Assembly: GCA_022792835.1 (NCBI GenBank)
Contig: JAAWBT010000071.1
Span: 1 to 64,000, forward strand
Direction: 5' to 3'
DNA length: 64,000 nucleotides
Source: Lachnospiraceae bacterium
Lineage (GTDB): Bacteria; Bacillota; Clostridia; Lachnospirales; Lachnospiraceae
Part shown: positions 51,361 to 60,121 of the stretch, in pieces
Numbering within the stretch: position 1 is the stretch's first letter
Layout of the letters: the number at the start of each line of letters is the position of its first letter
Notes under the pieces: generated by a model
What the model was told of the DNA's origin: nothing
Seen by the model: only the letters and a program-made list of their open reading frames with translations
Database searches by the model: none
Made by a program: the position numbers and the translations under genes

Positions 51361-52254
51361 CTATACTTCGTAATTGACCCACTTCTTCTGGCCCCAGAAC
51401 TGAACTGCCGTCACAAGGCCGATGATCGCCACCGTCCAGATGACCACCGAGGAGCCAAGGCCCCTGTTGCCGGACACAAAGGACTCACGGTAGAACAGAT
51501 ACATAAGCGACTGGGCCTTGGTAAGAGCCGGGTTCGATTCCTCAACCATCATGTAGATCAGATCATACACTTTGATGGAAGCCATCAGACGCATAATCAG
51601 GACCACAAACAGGGTCGGGGACACCATGGGCAGAGTAATGTGGAAGAACTGCTGCATTTTCGTTGCCCCATCTAGGCTGGCCGCCTCGTAGTAGGACTTG
51701 GAAATGTTCTGAAGTCCAGAGAGCAAAAGCACCGCATCATAACCGATTGCTGACCAGATGGCCACGATAGCGCAGGTGATCATAATGACGTTCGGATTGG
51801 TGATCCAGTTGATTCCGGAAGAAAGCATGGTATTGATGATACCATACTCCGTGTTGAACATCCACTTCCAAACCATAGCCACAGCGGCAGGTGCCACTAC
51901 CATGGGCAGGAAAAAGATGGCCCGGAACGCTGTTCTTCCCTTGATCTTCGTATTGAGCATAACTGCCACCAGAAGGGCCAGGAAAATTCCGACGGGCACC
52001 GTCAGCAGGCAGAAATACAAGGTATTTAAATTCGCTCTCCAGAATTCGGCGCTGGTAAACATCTGCAGGTAGTTCTCCAGTCCCCGCATCTCATAGAGGC
52101 CAAAGGGCCTGGTCTTGGAGAAGCTCAGCTTGATTGTGTCGATAAACGGGTAAATATTTAAGGCCAGAAGGCCGATGATGGTCGGAGCGACCATGATATA
52201 GCCCCATTTTGCTTCGGAGCGGCCGTGTCTGGATTTTTTTACTGTCTTTCCCAT
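51361..52254 (-). CDS. msmF: Carbohydrate ABC transporter permease (MsmF-like)
   Basis: A 297-residue CUT1 permease with the EAA-type motif (SYYEAASLDGATKMQQFFHI) in its usual place. Forms the channel heterodimer with MsmG. 15 bp after the binding-protein gene. Confidence 0.92.
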   Translation of the reverse strand: MGKTVKKSRHGRSEAKWGYIMVAPTIIGLLALNIYPFIDTIKLSFSKTRPFGLYEMRGLENYLQMFTSAEFWRANLNTLYFCLLTVPVGIFLALLVAVMLNTKIKGRTAFRAIFFLPMVVAPAAVAMVWKWMFNTEYGIINTMLSSGINWITNPNVIMITCAIVAIWSAIGYDAVLLLSGLQNISKSYYEAASLDGATKMQQFFHITLPMVSPTLFVVLIMRLMASIKVYDLIYMMVEESNPALTKAQSLMYLFYRESFVSGNRGLGSSVVIWTVAIIGLVTAVQFWGQKKWVNYEV

Positions 52255-52269
52255 ACTGCACCTCCTCCT

Positions 52270-53568
52270 TTAATCATCCTCAGCGGCTTTTTTGACGGCC
52301 TCCTGCATAGCTGCAAGTCCTTCGTCAACACTTAAGTCACCGGAATAGATCTTTAACAGATTATCAGTTACCTGAACCTTCCACACAGGACGGTATTTGT
52401 TATTGACTGACTGAATGCCATAATCGAACATGTCAACGAATTTTCCCACGTCAAGCTTGTAGTCAAACTGGTCGAACACACCGACCCAGGTATCTTCAAG
52501 TCCCTGGTACGCCGGGATAGCCGCACCGGATTCTCCCTGAACCCTCTGTCCCTCTTCGGAACCGAAGAAGCGCAGCACATCTTTCACAACCTCCAGATTT
52601 TTGCCTGTAGCCGAGGTGGCATAGCACAGACCGTTGGAGATAGTCGCCCGTCCTTCCCCCTCTGCCGGGTTCGGACACTTGGGCAGAACCGCCACGTCCC
52701 ATTTTCCCTGCATATTCGGATAATTCTGCATCTCAGAGAGAACATTCCAGTTTCCTTCTAAGAACATAGCCCCCTGCTCTGAGAAAAATGCTGTTCCGGG
52801 AGATGTCTCTGCAAAATAATTCTGGTCAGGGCACCAGTCATTTTCCTGAAGGCCAATATAAAATTTCATCGCATCGATGGTGGCGGGGTTGTCAAAACCT
52901 CCTGTGACCTTGTCCTCTGCCAGTATGTATCCACCGTTCTGATATACGAAATTCCAGTATCCCAGCTGGTCGTCACCGTAAGCCATGTATCCGTATTTCC
53001 CGGTGGCGTCGTAGATTTTCTGAGACGCTTCGCACAGGTCATCCCAGGTCCAGTTCTCGTCCGGGTATGCCACATTTGCGGCGTCAAACATTTCCTTATT
53101 GTATATAAGGCCTACCGTATCCTTGTCTTTCGGAACCCCGTAATATCTCCCGTCGCTTCCCATAATATTGGACAGGGATACCTCTGAAAAATGATTTTTG
53201 TAAAAATCAGGGTCCTCTTCATCGTACAGGTCTGTCAAATCCGCAATTTTCCCGTAATCCGCATACTTCAGGATCTCATTGGTGTGCATCCAGAAGATGT
53301 CGGGCATCTGATTGGAAATGGCAGCCGCTTCCAGTTTGGTCCAGTACTCGTTCCAGCTTGTAACCTGAACCTCAATCACCACGTCAGGATGTTTCGCCGT
53401 GTACGCGTCGCACACAGCCTGCATACCGTCACGCTGATTCACATCCCAGATCTGGAACGTGAGGTGCGTTTTGCCGTCCGCCGATTTCCCGCTTCCGCAG
53501 GCCGAGCACATGCCCATAAACAATGCACAGGCAGACAGCATTAGCAAAATTTTCCTAATCCTTTTCAC
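52270..53568 (-). CDS. msmE: Alpha-galactoside-type extracellular binding lipoprotein (MsmE-like)
   Basis: A 432-residue solute-binding protein 1 family lipoprotein: signal peptide ending CSAC before GSGKSADG, then a typical two-lobed fold (DVNQRDGMQAVCDAYTAKHP; GLIYNKEMFDAANV). Delivers oligosaccharide to MsmFG. Specificity for alpha-galactosides is inferred from the adjoining GH36 gene. GTG start at 53568 with AAAGGAGGAAG upstream. First gene of the operon. Confidence 0.92.
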   Translation of the reverse strand: MKRIRKILLMLSACALFMGMCSACGSGKSADGKTHLTFQIWDVNQRDGMQAVCDAYTAKHPDVVIEVQVTSWNEYWTKLEAAAISNQMPDIFWMHTNEILKYADYGKIADLTDLYDEEDPDFYKNHFSEVSLSNIMGSDGRYYGVPKDKDTVGLIYNKEMFDAANVAYPDENWTWDDLCEASQKIYDATGKYGYMAYGDDQLGYWNFVYQNGGYILAEDKVTGGFDNPATIDAMKFYIGLQENDWCPDQNYFAETSPGTAFFSEQGAMFLEGNWNVLSEMQNYPNMQGKWDVAVLPKCPNPAEGEGRATISNGLCYATSATGKNLEVVKDVLRFFGSEEGQRVQGESGAAIPAYQGLEDTWVGVFDQFDYKLDVGKFVDMFDYGIQSVNNKYRPVWKVQVTDNLLKIYSGDLSVDEGLAAMQEAVKKAAEDD

Positions 53569-53893
53569 AGCCTTCCTCCTTTATTGTTTAGTCTTGCGAT
53601 GGCAATGGGCCAAAGAGCCCGCTTATTCGGTTCATTTGGCGAATGCCCGCGGCGACAAATGCACATTTTTCAGCATTTGTCATAGATACATGGGTGTTAC
53701 ATAGTTGAGATTATATCAAATCTAACCAATATCATAATATGAACAAGAAAAATTCATATATACCAATATACAATATCTATACTTTTTTTACAAAACGTGT
53801 TACTATTTTGGTATATAGTAATATCAGCTTCAAGAAATCCTTACGTTTCACCCGTATACACCAATTGAGTTATACTTAACCGGAGGGGAAGCA
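53569..53893. promoter_or_regulatory. Divergent control region with repeated ACCAA boxes
   Basis: A 325-bp gap. On the minus strand a TATAAT (53710-53715) lacks a good -35 at 17 bp (ATTATG), as expected for an AraC-activated promoter. Boxes of related sequence are TAACCAATAT (53723-53732), TATACCAATA (53759-53768), the inverted TTGGTATA (53808-53815) and TACACCAATT near 53856. The first overlaps the -35 area. They are candidate sites for the divergent AraC protein. Confidence 0.5.
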
Positions 53894-54775
53894 ATGGAAA
53901 GCAGACTGAAGTTTAAAATCTTTCAAAACGACAACCACATTGACCTTACGATGTTCCAATTCGGCTGGGAGCGGTGTGCCCCGCTTCACTCCTACGGTCC
54001 TGCCGTCAGGAACCATTATCTGTTCCACTATGTATTTTCTGGCAAAGGAGTCCTCGATGCTACCAATTCTGCCGGAAACACTTCCCTGTACCAGATAGAG
54101 GCCGGAAAGGGCTTCTTAATCTGTCCCAGGCAGGTCAACACCTATCATGCCGACGAGCGCCACCCCTGGGAATATGCCTGGATTGAATTTGACGGCATCA
54201 AGGCGGCCGATTACCTGAGAATGGCGGGACTCGATTTTGACCACCCTATTTATCAGTTAAAGAACCGGGACGGCGCGGCCGCCATACGCAAAGAGATGAT
54301 GCATATCATTGACAACCCGGACAATTCCGTCATCAGTCAGATCGGGCATTTATACCTTTTTTTCGACAATCTTGTGGCAAATTCCGCCAACCGGAAGGAA
54401 AACCGGCCCGGCAGCCTCCGCGACTTCTACATCAAGGAGGCTGTCAGCTTTATCGAACAAAACTATCATTTTCCCATCACTGTGGAAAGCGTGGCTGCCT
54501 TCTGCGGCTTAAACCGCAACTATTTAAGTAAATTGTTCCGGGAGACTCTCAACCAAACGCTCCAGCAGTTCCTCATGTCCTACCGGATGAACAAGGCCGC
54601 TGATCTTCTTGCCTCCACGGAAATGAGCGTGGCTGAGGTGGGCTGCCGCTGCGGCTACCAGAACCAGCTCCATTTCTCAAGAGCCTTCAAAAATGTGGTC
54701 GGCATCCCGCCGTCCCAGTGGCGGACAGAACACTCTCTGCGGTTCGTGGGAGCCCCGCCAGAACGATCAAGATAG
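53894..54775 (+). CDS. msmR: AraC-family regulator (MsmR/RafR-like)
   Basis: A 293-residue activator: N-terminal AraC-type cupin sugar-binding domain (about 10-150, HYVFSGKGVLD; PRQVNTYHADERHPWEYAWI) and C-terminal double HTH (about 185-285, LNRNYLSKLFRE and VGCRCGYQNQLHFSRAF). Divergent from the msm operon, whose expression it likely controls in response to an alpha-galactoside. Strong GGAGGGG site before the ATG. A gene for a ParB-like/BMP fusion follows after 35 bp and may share its transcript. Confidence 0.92.
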   Translation: MESRLKFKIFQNDNHIDLTMFQFGWERCAPLHSYGPAVRNHYLFHYVFSGKGVLDATNSAGNTSLYQIEAGKGFLICPRQVNTYHADERHPWEYAWIEFDGIKAADYLRMAGLDFDHPIYQLKNRDGAAAIRKEMMHIIDNPDNSVISQIGHLYLFFDNLVANSANRKENRPGSLRDFYIKEAVSFIEQNYHFPITVESVAAFCGLNRNYLSKLFRETLNQTLQQFLMSYRMNKAADLLASTEMSVAEVGCRCGYQNQLHFSRAFKNVVGIPPSQWRTEHSLRFVGAPPERSR

Positions 54776-54810
54776 GAATACATGCAACAAACAAGAAAGG
54801 ATTTTTATCT

Positions 54811-56769
54811 ATGTCAATATCTGAATACAGCAAAGCCCACAAAGCTGCCATTAAAGCTTATCGACAGGGACTTCACGGCGGTTATCCCTACCTGCCTGTC
54901 CTGGATGAACTTCTTTCCTTCACGGAAACAGCAGGAGAAACAGACCTGGGACTGATCGACATTCCCGCGGATTTGATCCGGGGAACAAAAAGCGCCGGCC
55001 GCACCAAGGCCTTCGCCTCCAATTTTATGCCCCTCCTGGACGAAGATACGGAATTTGCCGCAAAATGGAGTTCCCTGTATCAATCTCATCTGGAGGAAGG
55101 GATCCGGGAGCCGGTCATTGCCTGCGAGTTTATGAATTCCTACTATATTATAGAAGGGAACAAGCGGGTAAGCGTCCTCAAGTTCTCTGGGGCGGTGAGC
55201 GTTGCCGGATACGTGACCAGGATCCTTCCCGCCCCTTCTGACACGGAAGAATACAGGATCTATCGGGAGTTTATGGATTTTTCCCGGGCGAGCGGCATCA
55301 ATACCATCTATTTCAGCCGGGAAGGCAGTTTCAGGCGGCTCTGCGCTCTGGTGGGAAAAGACTTCTCTGCCTCCTGGGATGAGGAAGAACGAAGGTCTTT
55401 CCGCTCCTGCCTCCTCCACTTCACGGACATTTTCCGAAAAAAAGGAGGAGAGAAGCTGTCCATTACCCCAGGGGACGCATTCCTCACCTACCTGAACATT
55501 TATGGTTATGCAGACATGCTCACCAAATCCTCCTCAGAGCTTCGGGAGGAGGTGGCAAAGCTCTGGGCAGAGTTTGAGGCCTTGCCGGAAAATCGGCAGG
55601 TGAACCTTGTCTTAAAGCCCCGCTCCGCCGAGGAAACAGAAGATCCCGCCGTTCTTCTGAAAAAATTGTTTGTGCCGGAATCAAAACTGAAGGTCGGCTT
55701 TCTCTATTATCGGACTGCGGAAACCTCCGGCTGGACCAACAGCCACAATCTGGGCCGCATGCACCTGGTAAACCGGCTGGGCGAGAGGGTGGAAACCTTT
55801 GTCTATGACGGCGCGGAGAATGACGACGATGCCTTTCGCCTGATTGAACAGGCTGTATCCGACGGCTGCCAGGTGCTTTTCACCACCTCGCCCCGGTTTT
55901 TAGGAGCCAGCATCAAATCTGCCGTCCGCCATCCGAAACTCAAAATCTTAAACTGCTCTGTCAATGCCTACAGCGGCCATCTGCGGACTTATTACGGACG
56001 GCTCTATGAAGCCAAATTCTTGGTGGGGATGCTGGCCGGAATCCTCACGGACACCGGGCAGGTAGGCTATGTGGCTGACGTCCCCATTTTCGGCGCGCCG
56101 GCTGCCATCAATGCCTTTGCCCTGGGAGTAAAAATGGTCAATCCGACAGCCCGCGTCCACCTGGCCTGGTCCATGGAACGGCGGTGGAACGCAAAAACTC
56201 CAAAAGAAGTTTCCGCCCGGTTTACCCGGCATTTCCGGGAACAAAACGTCAGTCATGTCTCCGGCCGGGATACCATTTCCCAGCGGACTTTTGGGGCTCC
56301 TTACGGCCTCTATGAAATGAAAGACGACGGGCCCATGCTTCTGGCCGCTTCCATTTGGCATTGGGGGAATTTCTACCAACGGATTGTGCAGACCATTCTC
56401 AACGGAAAATGGGACCGCACTGCGCCGGAGCGGCTGGGCGATTCCATCAACTACTGGTGGGGGATCTCTTCCGGCATGATCGACATCATTTACTCCAAAT
56501 CTCTTCCGCCAAGGACAAAGCAGCTTGCGGAACTGGTGAAACAGCAGATCGTTTCCGGAAACTTCCAGATTTTCTCCGGGGAGCTTAAGGACCAGCTCGG
56601 AAACCTTAAGTGCCGGGATAAAGAAGAACTTTCTCCAGCGGACATCGTCCGCATGGACTGGCTTGCCGACAACGTGGAAGGCGGCATTCCGGAAATAGAC
56701 GCTCTGACGGACGAGGCCGCGGCCATGGTGGAAATTCAGGGGATTCATACGGGAAAGGTGTTCCTATGA
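54811..56769 (+). CDS. Cytoplasmic ParB-like domain fused to a BMP/PnrA-like ligand-binding domain
   Basis: A 652-residue protein with no signal peptide, lipobox or membrane segment. Residues about 90-165 carry a ParB/sulfiredoxin-like pattern (PVIACEF, then YYIIEGNKRVSVLK). Residues about 318-580 resemble a BMP/PnrA nucleoside-binding protein (KVGFLYY, TSGWTNSHNLGR, EAKFLVGMLAGILT, GYVADVPIFGAPAAINAFALG). BMP proteins are normally surface lipoproteins, so a cytoplasmic version suggests ligand sensing rather than transport. ATG at 54811 with AAAGGA upstream. Overlaps the phosphoesterase gene by 4 bp. Function unknown. Confidence 0.8.
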   Translation: MSISEYSKAHKAAIKAYRQGLHGGYPYLPVLDELLSFTETAGETDLGLIDIPADLIRGTKSAGRTKAFASNFMPLLDEDTEFAAKWSSLYQSHLEEGIREPVIACEFMNSYYIIEGNKRVSVLKFSGAVSVAGYVTRILPAPSDTEEYRIYREFMDFSRASGINTIYFSREGSFRRLCALVGKDFSASWDEEERRSFRSCLLHFTDIFRKKGGEKLSITPGDAFLTYLNIYGYADMLTKSSSELREEVAKLWAEFEALPENRQVNLVLKPRSAEETEDPAVLLKKLFVPESKLKVGFLYYRTAETSGWTNSHNLGRMHLVNRLGERVETFVYDGAENDDDAFRLIEQAVSDGCQVLFTTSPRFLGASIKSAVRHPKLKILNCSVNAYSGHLRTYYGRLYEAKFLVGMLAGILTDTGQVGYVADVPIFGAPAAINAFALGVKMVNPTARVHLAWSMERRWNAKTPKEVSARFTRHFREQNVSHVSGRDTISQRTFGAPYGLYEMKDDGPMLLAASIWHWGNFYQRIVQTILNGKWDRTAPERLGDSINYWWGISSGMIDIIYSKSLPPRTKQLAELVKQQIVSGNFQIFSGELKDQLGNLKCRDKEELSPADIVRMDWLADNVEGGIPEIDALTDEAAAMVEIQGIHTGKVFL

Positions 56770-57356
56770 AAATACTTGCACTTGCCGACGTGGAATCCAA
56801 GGCGCTCTGGGATTTCTTCAAACCGGAATATCTGGAAGGAATCGACGTGATCGTCTCCTGCGGGGATCTAGACCCCCGTTACCTGTCCTTCCTGGCCACC
56901 TTTTTTCACGGCCCGGTGCTCTATGTCCACGGCAACCACGACGGCCATTATAAAGATACACCGCCGGACGGCTGTATCTGCATTGAAGATCAGATTTATG
57001 AATACCGTGGAGTCCGATTCCTGGGGCTTGGCGGCTCCATGCGCTACAAGGAGGGCCCCTGGCAGTTTACCCAGCGGCAGATGAACCGGCGGGTGAGGAA
57101 GCTCTGGCTTAAATTTTCCCTGCGCCGGGGCTTTGACGTGTTGGTGACCCACGCCCCGGTCTGGCACATAAACGACCACGACAATCTGGTTCACACCGGC
57201 TTCCATGCATTCCGGCGCCTGATCGACAAATATCAGCCCAAGCTCATGCTCCACGGCCACGTCCATTTAAATTACGGGATGAAGGCGGAACGGAGCCGCA
57301 CCCTGGGGGATACCAGGATCATCAATGCCTATGAACGGTATGTGGCAGAAATTTAG
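56766..57356 (+). CDS. Calcineurin-like metallophosphoesterase
   Basis: A 196-residue phosphoesterase. The five metal-binding motifs are ordered as in the family: ADVES (DxE where DxH is usual), CGDLDP, GNHDGH, THAP and HGHVH. The first-motif His-to-Glu change is notable. Translationally coupled (ATGA) to the ParB-like/BMP fusion gene, implying they work on the same ligand or signal, perhaps a nucleotide; that is speculation from the BMP fold. Confidence 0.87.
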   Translation: MKILALADVESKALWDFFKPEYLEGIDVIVSCGDLDPRYLSFLATFFHGPVLYVHGNHDGHYKDTPPDGCICIEDQIYEYRGVRFLGLGGSMRYKEGPWQFTQRQMNRRVRKLWLKFSLRRGFDVLVTHAPVWHINDHDNLVHTGFHAFRRLIDKYQPKLMLHGHVHLNYGMKAERSRTLGDTRIINAYERYVAEI

Positions 57357-57366
57357 AAACTTCTTC

Positions 57367-57400
57367 TCCCCGAAACACCATGGGCGGGGACCGGCCTTTT
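57367..57400 (+). terminator. Weak terminator after the phosphoesterase gene
   Basis: TCCCCG (57367-57372) pairs with CGGGGA (57385-57390) around a 12-nt loop; CCGGCC then TTTT follow. Short stem and distant T-run, so low confidence. Confidence 0.35.
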
Positions 57401-57401
57401 A

Positions 57402-57430
57402 TTGACTTTACCTCAGATTCCGAATATAAT
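57402..57430 (+). promoter_or_regulatory. Sigma-A promoter of the ribulokinase gene
   Basis: TTGACT (57402-57407), 17-nt spacer, TATAAT (57425-57430), leaving a leader of about 60 nt to the start at 57496. No clear AraR-type operator was found. Confidence 0.8.
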
Positions 57431-57495
57431 ATTAGTCAGTTATTATAAGAATCATTTTGGTATACGGAAGTATTCCTGTACGGAGGAGGTTTGTA

Positions 57496-59172
57496 ATGAA
57501 CAGAAAGAAATATGTGATCGGGCTGGATTACGGCACCCTTTCCGGGCGCGCGGTGGTGGTGGAGGCAGACACAGGGGAGATTCTTTCCCAGGCAGTCAAA
57601 GAATACCCCCATGGGGTGATGGATCGTGACCTTCCCTGCGGGACTTCGCTGGATGTGGAATGGGCTCTGGAGCATCCGAAGGATTATCTGGATGTGCTGG
57701 AGGAAACAATCCCTGCGGCAGTGCGCCAGGCAGAGATTTCCCCTGAGGATATCATTGGGCTTGCCATTGACTTTACCTCTTCGACAGTTCTCCCTATTGA
57801 TCAGGACGGGACTCCCCTCTGTATGCTGCCTGAATTTGAAACCCGTCCTCATGCATATGTAAAACTCTGGAAGCATCACGCCGCACAGCCGGAAGCAGAC
57901 GAGATCAACGCTCTTCTTACGGAGCGGGGAGAAATTGACCTGCCCCGCTACGGAGGAAAAATCTCCTCCGAACTTATGCTTCCCAAGGCTCTCCAGATTC
58001 TTAAAGAAGATCCGGAAATCTACGAGCGGGCCGATCAGATTTTGGAGGCCGGCGACTGGCTGACTTTCATCCTCACCGGCTCCCGCCGCCGCTCTGCAAG
58101 CATGGCCGGCTACAAGGGCATGTGGCTGGAGGGAGAAGGTTATCCGGGCCATGATTTCCTGAAAGCCCTTGACCCCCGACTGGAAACTTATGTGGAAGAC
58201 AAGCTCAGCACAGACATCTGCCCCATGGGGGGCCGCATCGGCATGTTAAATGACGCCTGGGCCCAAAAGCTTGGACTCCTGCCGAAAACGGCTGTCGGTG
58301 CCAGCATCATTGATTCTCATGTAGGGCTTCCCGGCTGTGGAATCGCAGAACCGGGTCAGATGATGCTCATTCTCGGCACTTCAAGCGTACAGCTTGCCTT
58401 GAGTGAAACACCTTATTCCGGGGAGGGTGTCTGCGGAGCCGTAAAGGGCGGAATCATGCCTGGCTACTATGCGCTGGAATCCGGACTGGCCGGGGTCGGC
58501 GACATTTTCGGCTGGTTTGTGGACCATTGTGTCCCCGCCTCCTATAAGGAAGCAGCCAAGGCCGAAGGCTTTGGAATCCATGAATATCTTACCCGCCTGG
58601 CCGGAAAGCTGGCTCCGGGAGAAAGCGGACTACTGGCTTTGGACTGGTGGAACGGAAATAAGACGCCCTTCGTCAGCGTTGACCTCTCCGGTATGATTGT
58701 GGGCTGCACTCTTGCAACACGCCCCGAAGAAATCTATCGAACCCTGATCGAAGCCACCGGTTTTGGCACCCGCCTGATTATGGAAGCCTTTGAGCATGCT
58801 GTCCCTGTCAATGAAATCCGCGCCTGCGGCGGGATTGCAGAAAAGAATTCCATGCTTATGCAGATCTTCGCTGATATCACCAACCGCGAAATCAAAGTCT
58901 CGGCCTCCAAACAGACTGCGGCCTTGGGCGCCGCCATGTATGCTGCTGTCGCCGCCGGTTCCGAAAAAGGCGGTTATGACTCCATCTTTGACGCCGCCAA
59001 AGCCATGAGCCGTATGAGGGATGAGACCTACCGTCCGATCCCGGAAAATGTTGCCGTCTATGACTCCCTCTACCGGGAATACTGCAGGTTAAAGGATTAT
59101 TTCGGAAAAGAAAATCCGGTCATGAAAAATCTGAAACTGCTGCGGCAGAAGGCAAAGAACGGGAGCTGTTAA
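57496..59172 (+). CDS. araB: Ribulokinase
   Basis: A 558-residue FGGY-family kinase that phosphorylates L-ribulose (and in this subfamily other ketopentoses) with ATP, the second step of L-arabinose use. AraB-type features are GLDYGTLSGRAVVV at the N-terminus, the LDVEWALEHPKDYLD block, IDFTSSTVLP, TGSRRRSASMAGYKG and the C-terminal ACGGIAEKN ATP-binding motif. Length normal. Start at 57496 after GGAGGAGG; a longer frame from 57457 is not needed. Stands alone: no araA or araD next to it in this window. Confidence 0.93.
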   Translation: MNRKKYVIGLDYGTLSGRAVVVEADTGEILSQAVKEYPHGVMDRDLPCGTSLDVEWALEHPKDYLDVLEETIPAAVRQAEISPEDIIGLAIDFTSSTVLPIDQDGTPLCMLPEFETRPHAYVKLWKHHAAQPEADEINALLTERGEIDLPRYGGKISSELMLPKALQILKEDPEIYERADQILEAGDWLTFILTGSRRRSASMAGYKGMWLEGEGYPGHDFLKALDPRLETYVEDKLSTDICPMGGRIGMLNDAWAQKLGLLPKTAVGASIIDSHVGLPGCGIAEPGQMMLILGTSSVQLALSETPYSGEGVCGAVKGGIMPGYYALESGLAGVGDIFGWFVDHCVPASYKEAAKAEGFGIHEYLTRLAGKLAPGESGLLALDWWNGNKTPFVSVDLSGMIVGCTLATRPEEIYRTLIEATGFGTRLIMEAFEHAVPVNEIRACGGIAEKNSMLMQIFADITNREIKVSASKQTAALGAAMYAAVAAGSEKGGYDSIFDAAKAMSRMRDETYRPIPENVAVYDSLYREYCRLKDYFGKENPVMKNLKLLRQKAKNGSC

Positions 59173-59183
59173 AAATAAAAAGA

Positions 59184-59246
59184 GGAGAGTGAAGCGATCC
59201 TATCCAACGCAGACGTCTGCTTATGGAAACGATCGCTTCACTCTCC
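59184..59246. terminator. Long inverted repeat between araB and the MerR gene
   Basis: A perfect 16-bp stem (59184-59199 with 59231-59246) around a 31-nt loop that itself contains the 12-bp palindrome GCAGACGTCTGC (59209-59220). Placed between convergent genes and followed by TTCACATTTTT on the plus strand. Probably the shared terminator. Confidence 0.65.
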
Positions 59247-59270
59247 TTCACATTTTTAAGGGCCGGCCGC

Positions 59271-59996
59271 TTACCTGCGGCTTATGGAAATCGCCTTGTT
59301 TACAAAGGCCGCTGTTCCTGCTCCGCCTGCGGCGTCAATATTTTTTGTGAAATCTCCGCCGTCTGCATACATCTTTCCGAGACCAGACAATATCTCGTCC
59401 GAACAGGTATAAAAGTGCTCTGTGATAAAACCCTGCAGCTTTCTCACCAATGCCTGCGCTGGCTCTGAGTCCGGAGCGCCTTCCCGCAGACGGCCAAACT
59501 CCGCGAAAATCGCCATCATCTGCACGCTTAAGGTTTTCTCCTCTTGTGGCGTCCTCCCCTTTGATTTCTCCTCAAATTCCCGGTACTCCGCCGTATTTCC
59601 CCAGGAAGCTTTTGCCTGAGCCGCATACTCGTCAATCTTTGTTGTGTCAAATGCTGTAAAATCCATGGTATTCACTCCTATCGCTTTTATTCCACGGGCC
59701 AGGTCGATCAGGTTCTCCAGATGCTCCTTCTTTAATGTCAGCAGAGTAATTTGCTGCTCCAGCGCTTTTTCTCTGTCAAAGTCAGGGCTCTCCATGATCT
59801 CCTTTATATCTTTAAGAGGAAATTTAAGTTCCCGGAACAGTAAAATTTGCTGCAGCTTCTCCAGGGCCGTATCGTCATACAGCCGGTAGCCGGACTCCGT
59901 ATGTCCCGCGGGATGCAAAAGCCCGATCTTATCATAATACTGCAGGGTGCGTATACTCACGCCTGCCAATCTGCTCACCTCATGTACTGTCCTCAT
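59271..59996 (-). CDS. MerR-family regulator with TipAS-like effector domain
   Basis: A 241-residue regulator: MerR-type HTH (1-70, VSRLAGVSIRTLQYYDKIGLL), a long dimerisation helix, and a C-terminal domain (about 125-225, KASWGNTAEYREFEEKSK; GFITEHFYTCSDEI) matching the TipAS antibiotic/peptide-binding fold. TipA/Mta proteins activate drug-response genes, starting with their own. The promoter at 60058-60088 has the diagnostic 19-bp spacer, supporting autoregulation. No exporter gene is directly adjacent. Confidence 0.9.
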   Translation of the reverse strand: MRTVHEVSRLAGVSIRTLQYYDKIGLLHPAGHTESGYRLYDDTALEKLQQILLFRELKFPLKDIKEIMESPDFDREKALEQQITLLTLKKEHLENLIDLARGIKAIGVNTMDFTAFDTTKIDEYAAQAKASWGNTAEYREFEEKSKGRTPQEEKTLSVQMMAIFAEFGRLREGAPDSEPAQALVRKLQGFITEHFYTCSDEILSGLGKMYADGGDFTKNIDAAGGAGTAAFVNKAISISRR

Positions 59997-60023
59997 ATCT
60001 CTTTCCCTCCCCCGTGTACAATT

Positions 60024-60057
60024 ATGGGAAACGGCAGCAATCTCAGCCGTTTCCCAT
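60024..60057. repeat. 12-bp inverted repeat at the MerR transcription start
   Basis: ATGGGAAACGGC and GCCGTTTCCCAT, perfect arms, 10-nt loop, at 60024-60057, abutting the -10 box on its downstream side. It would form a hairpin at the extreme 5' end of the mRNA or serve as a second operator. Confidence 0.6.
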
Positions 60058-60088
60058 ACTATAAACTATGACGCAACGTAGGAGTCAA
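60058..60088 (-). promoter_or_regulatory. MerR/TipA-type promoter with 19-bp spacer
   Basis: On the minus strand TTGACT (60083-60088), a 19-nt spacer carrying the near-palindromic ACGTTGCGT core, and TATAGT (60058-60063). Over-long spacers bridged by a MerR dimer are the hallmark of this family. Confidence 0.88.
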
Positions 60089-60121
60089 TCCCTTTTTTAA
60101 AAATATAGCGATAGAAGAAAC

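Noticed and set aside
57431-57495. AraR operator before the ribulokinase gene
   Set aside because: Only loose GTATAC/TGTACG similarities; no palindrome matching the known AraR consensus.
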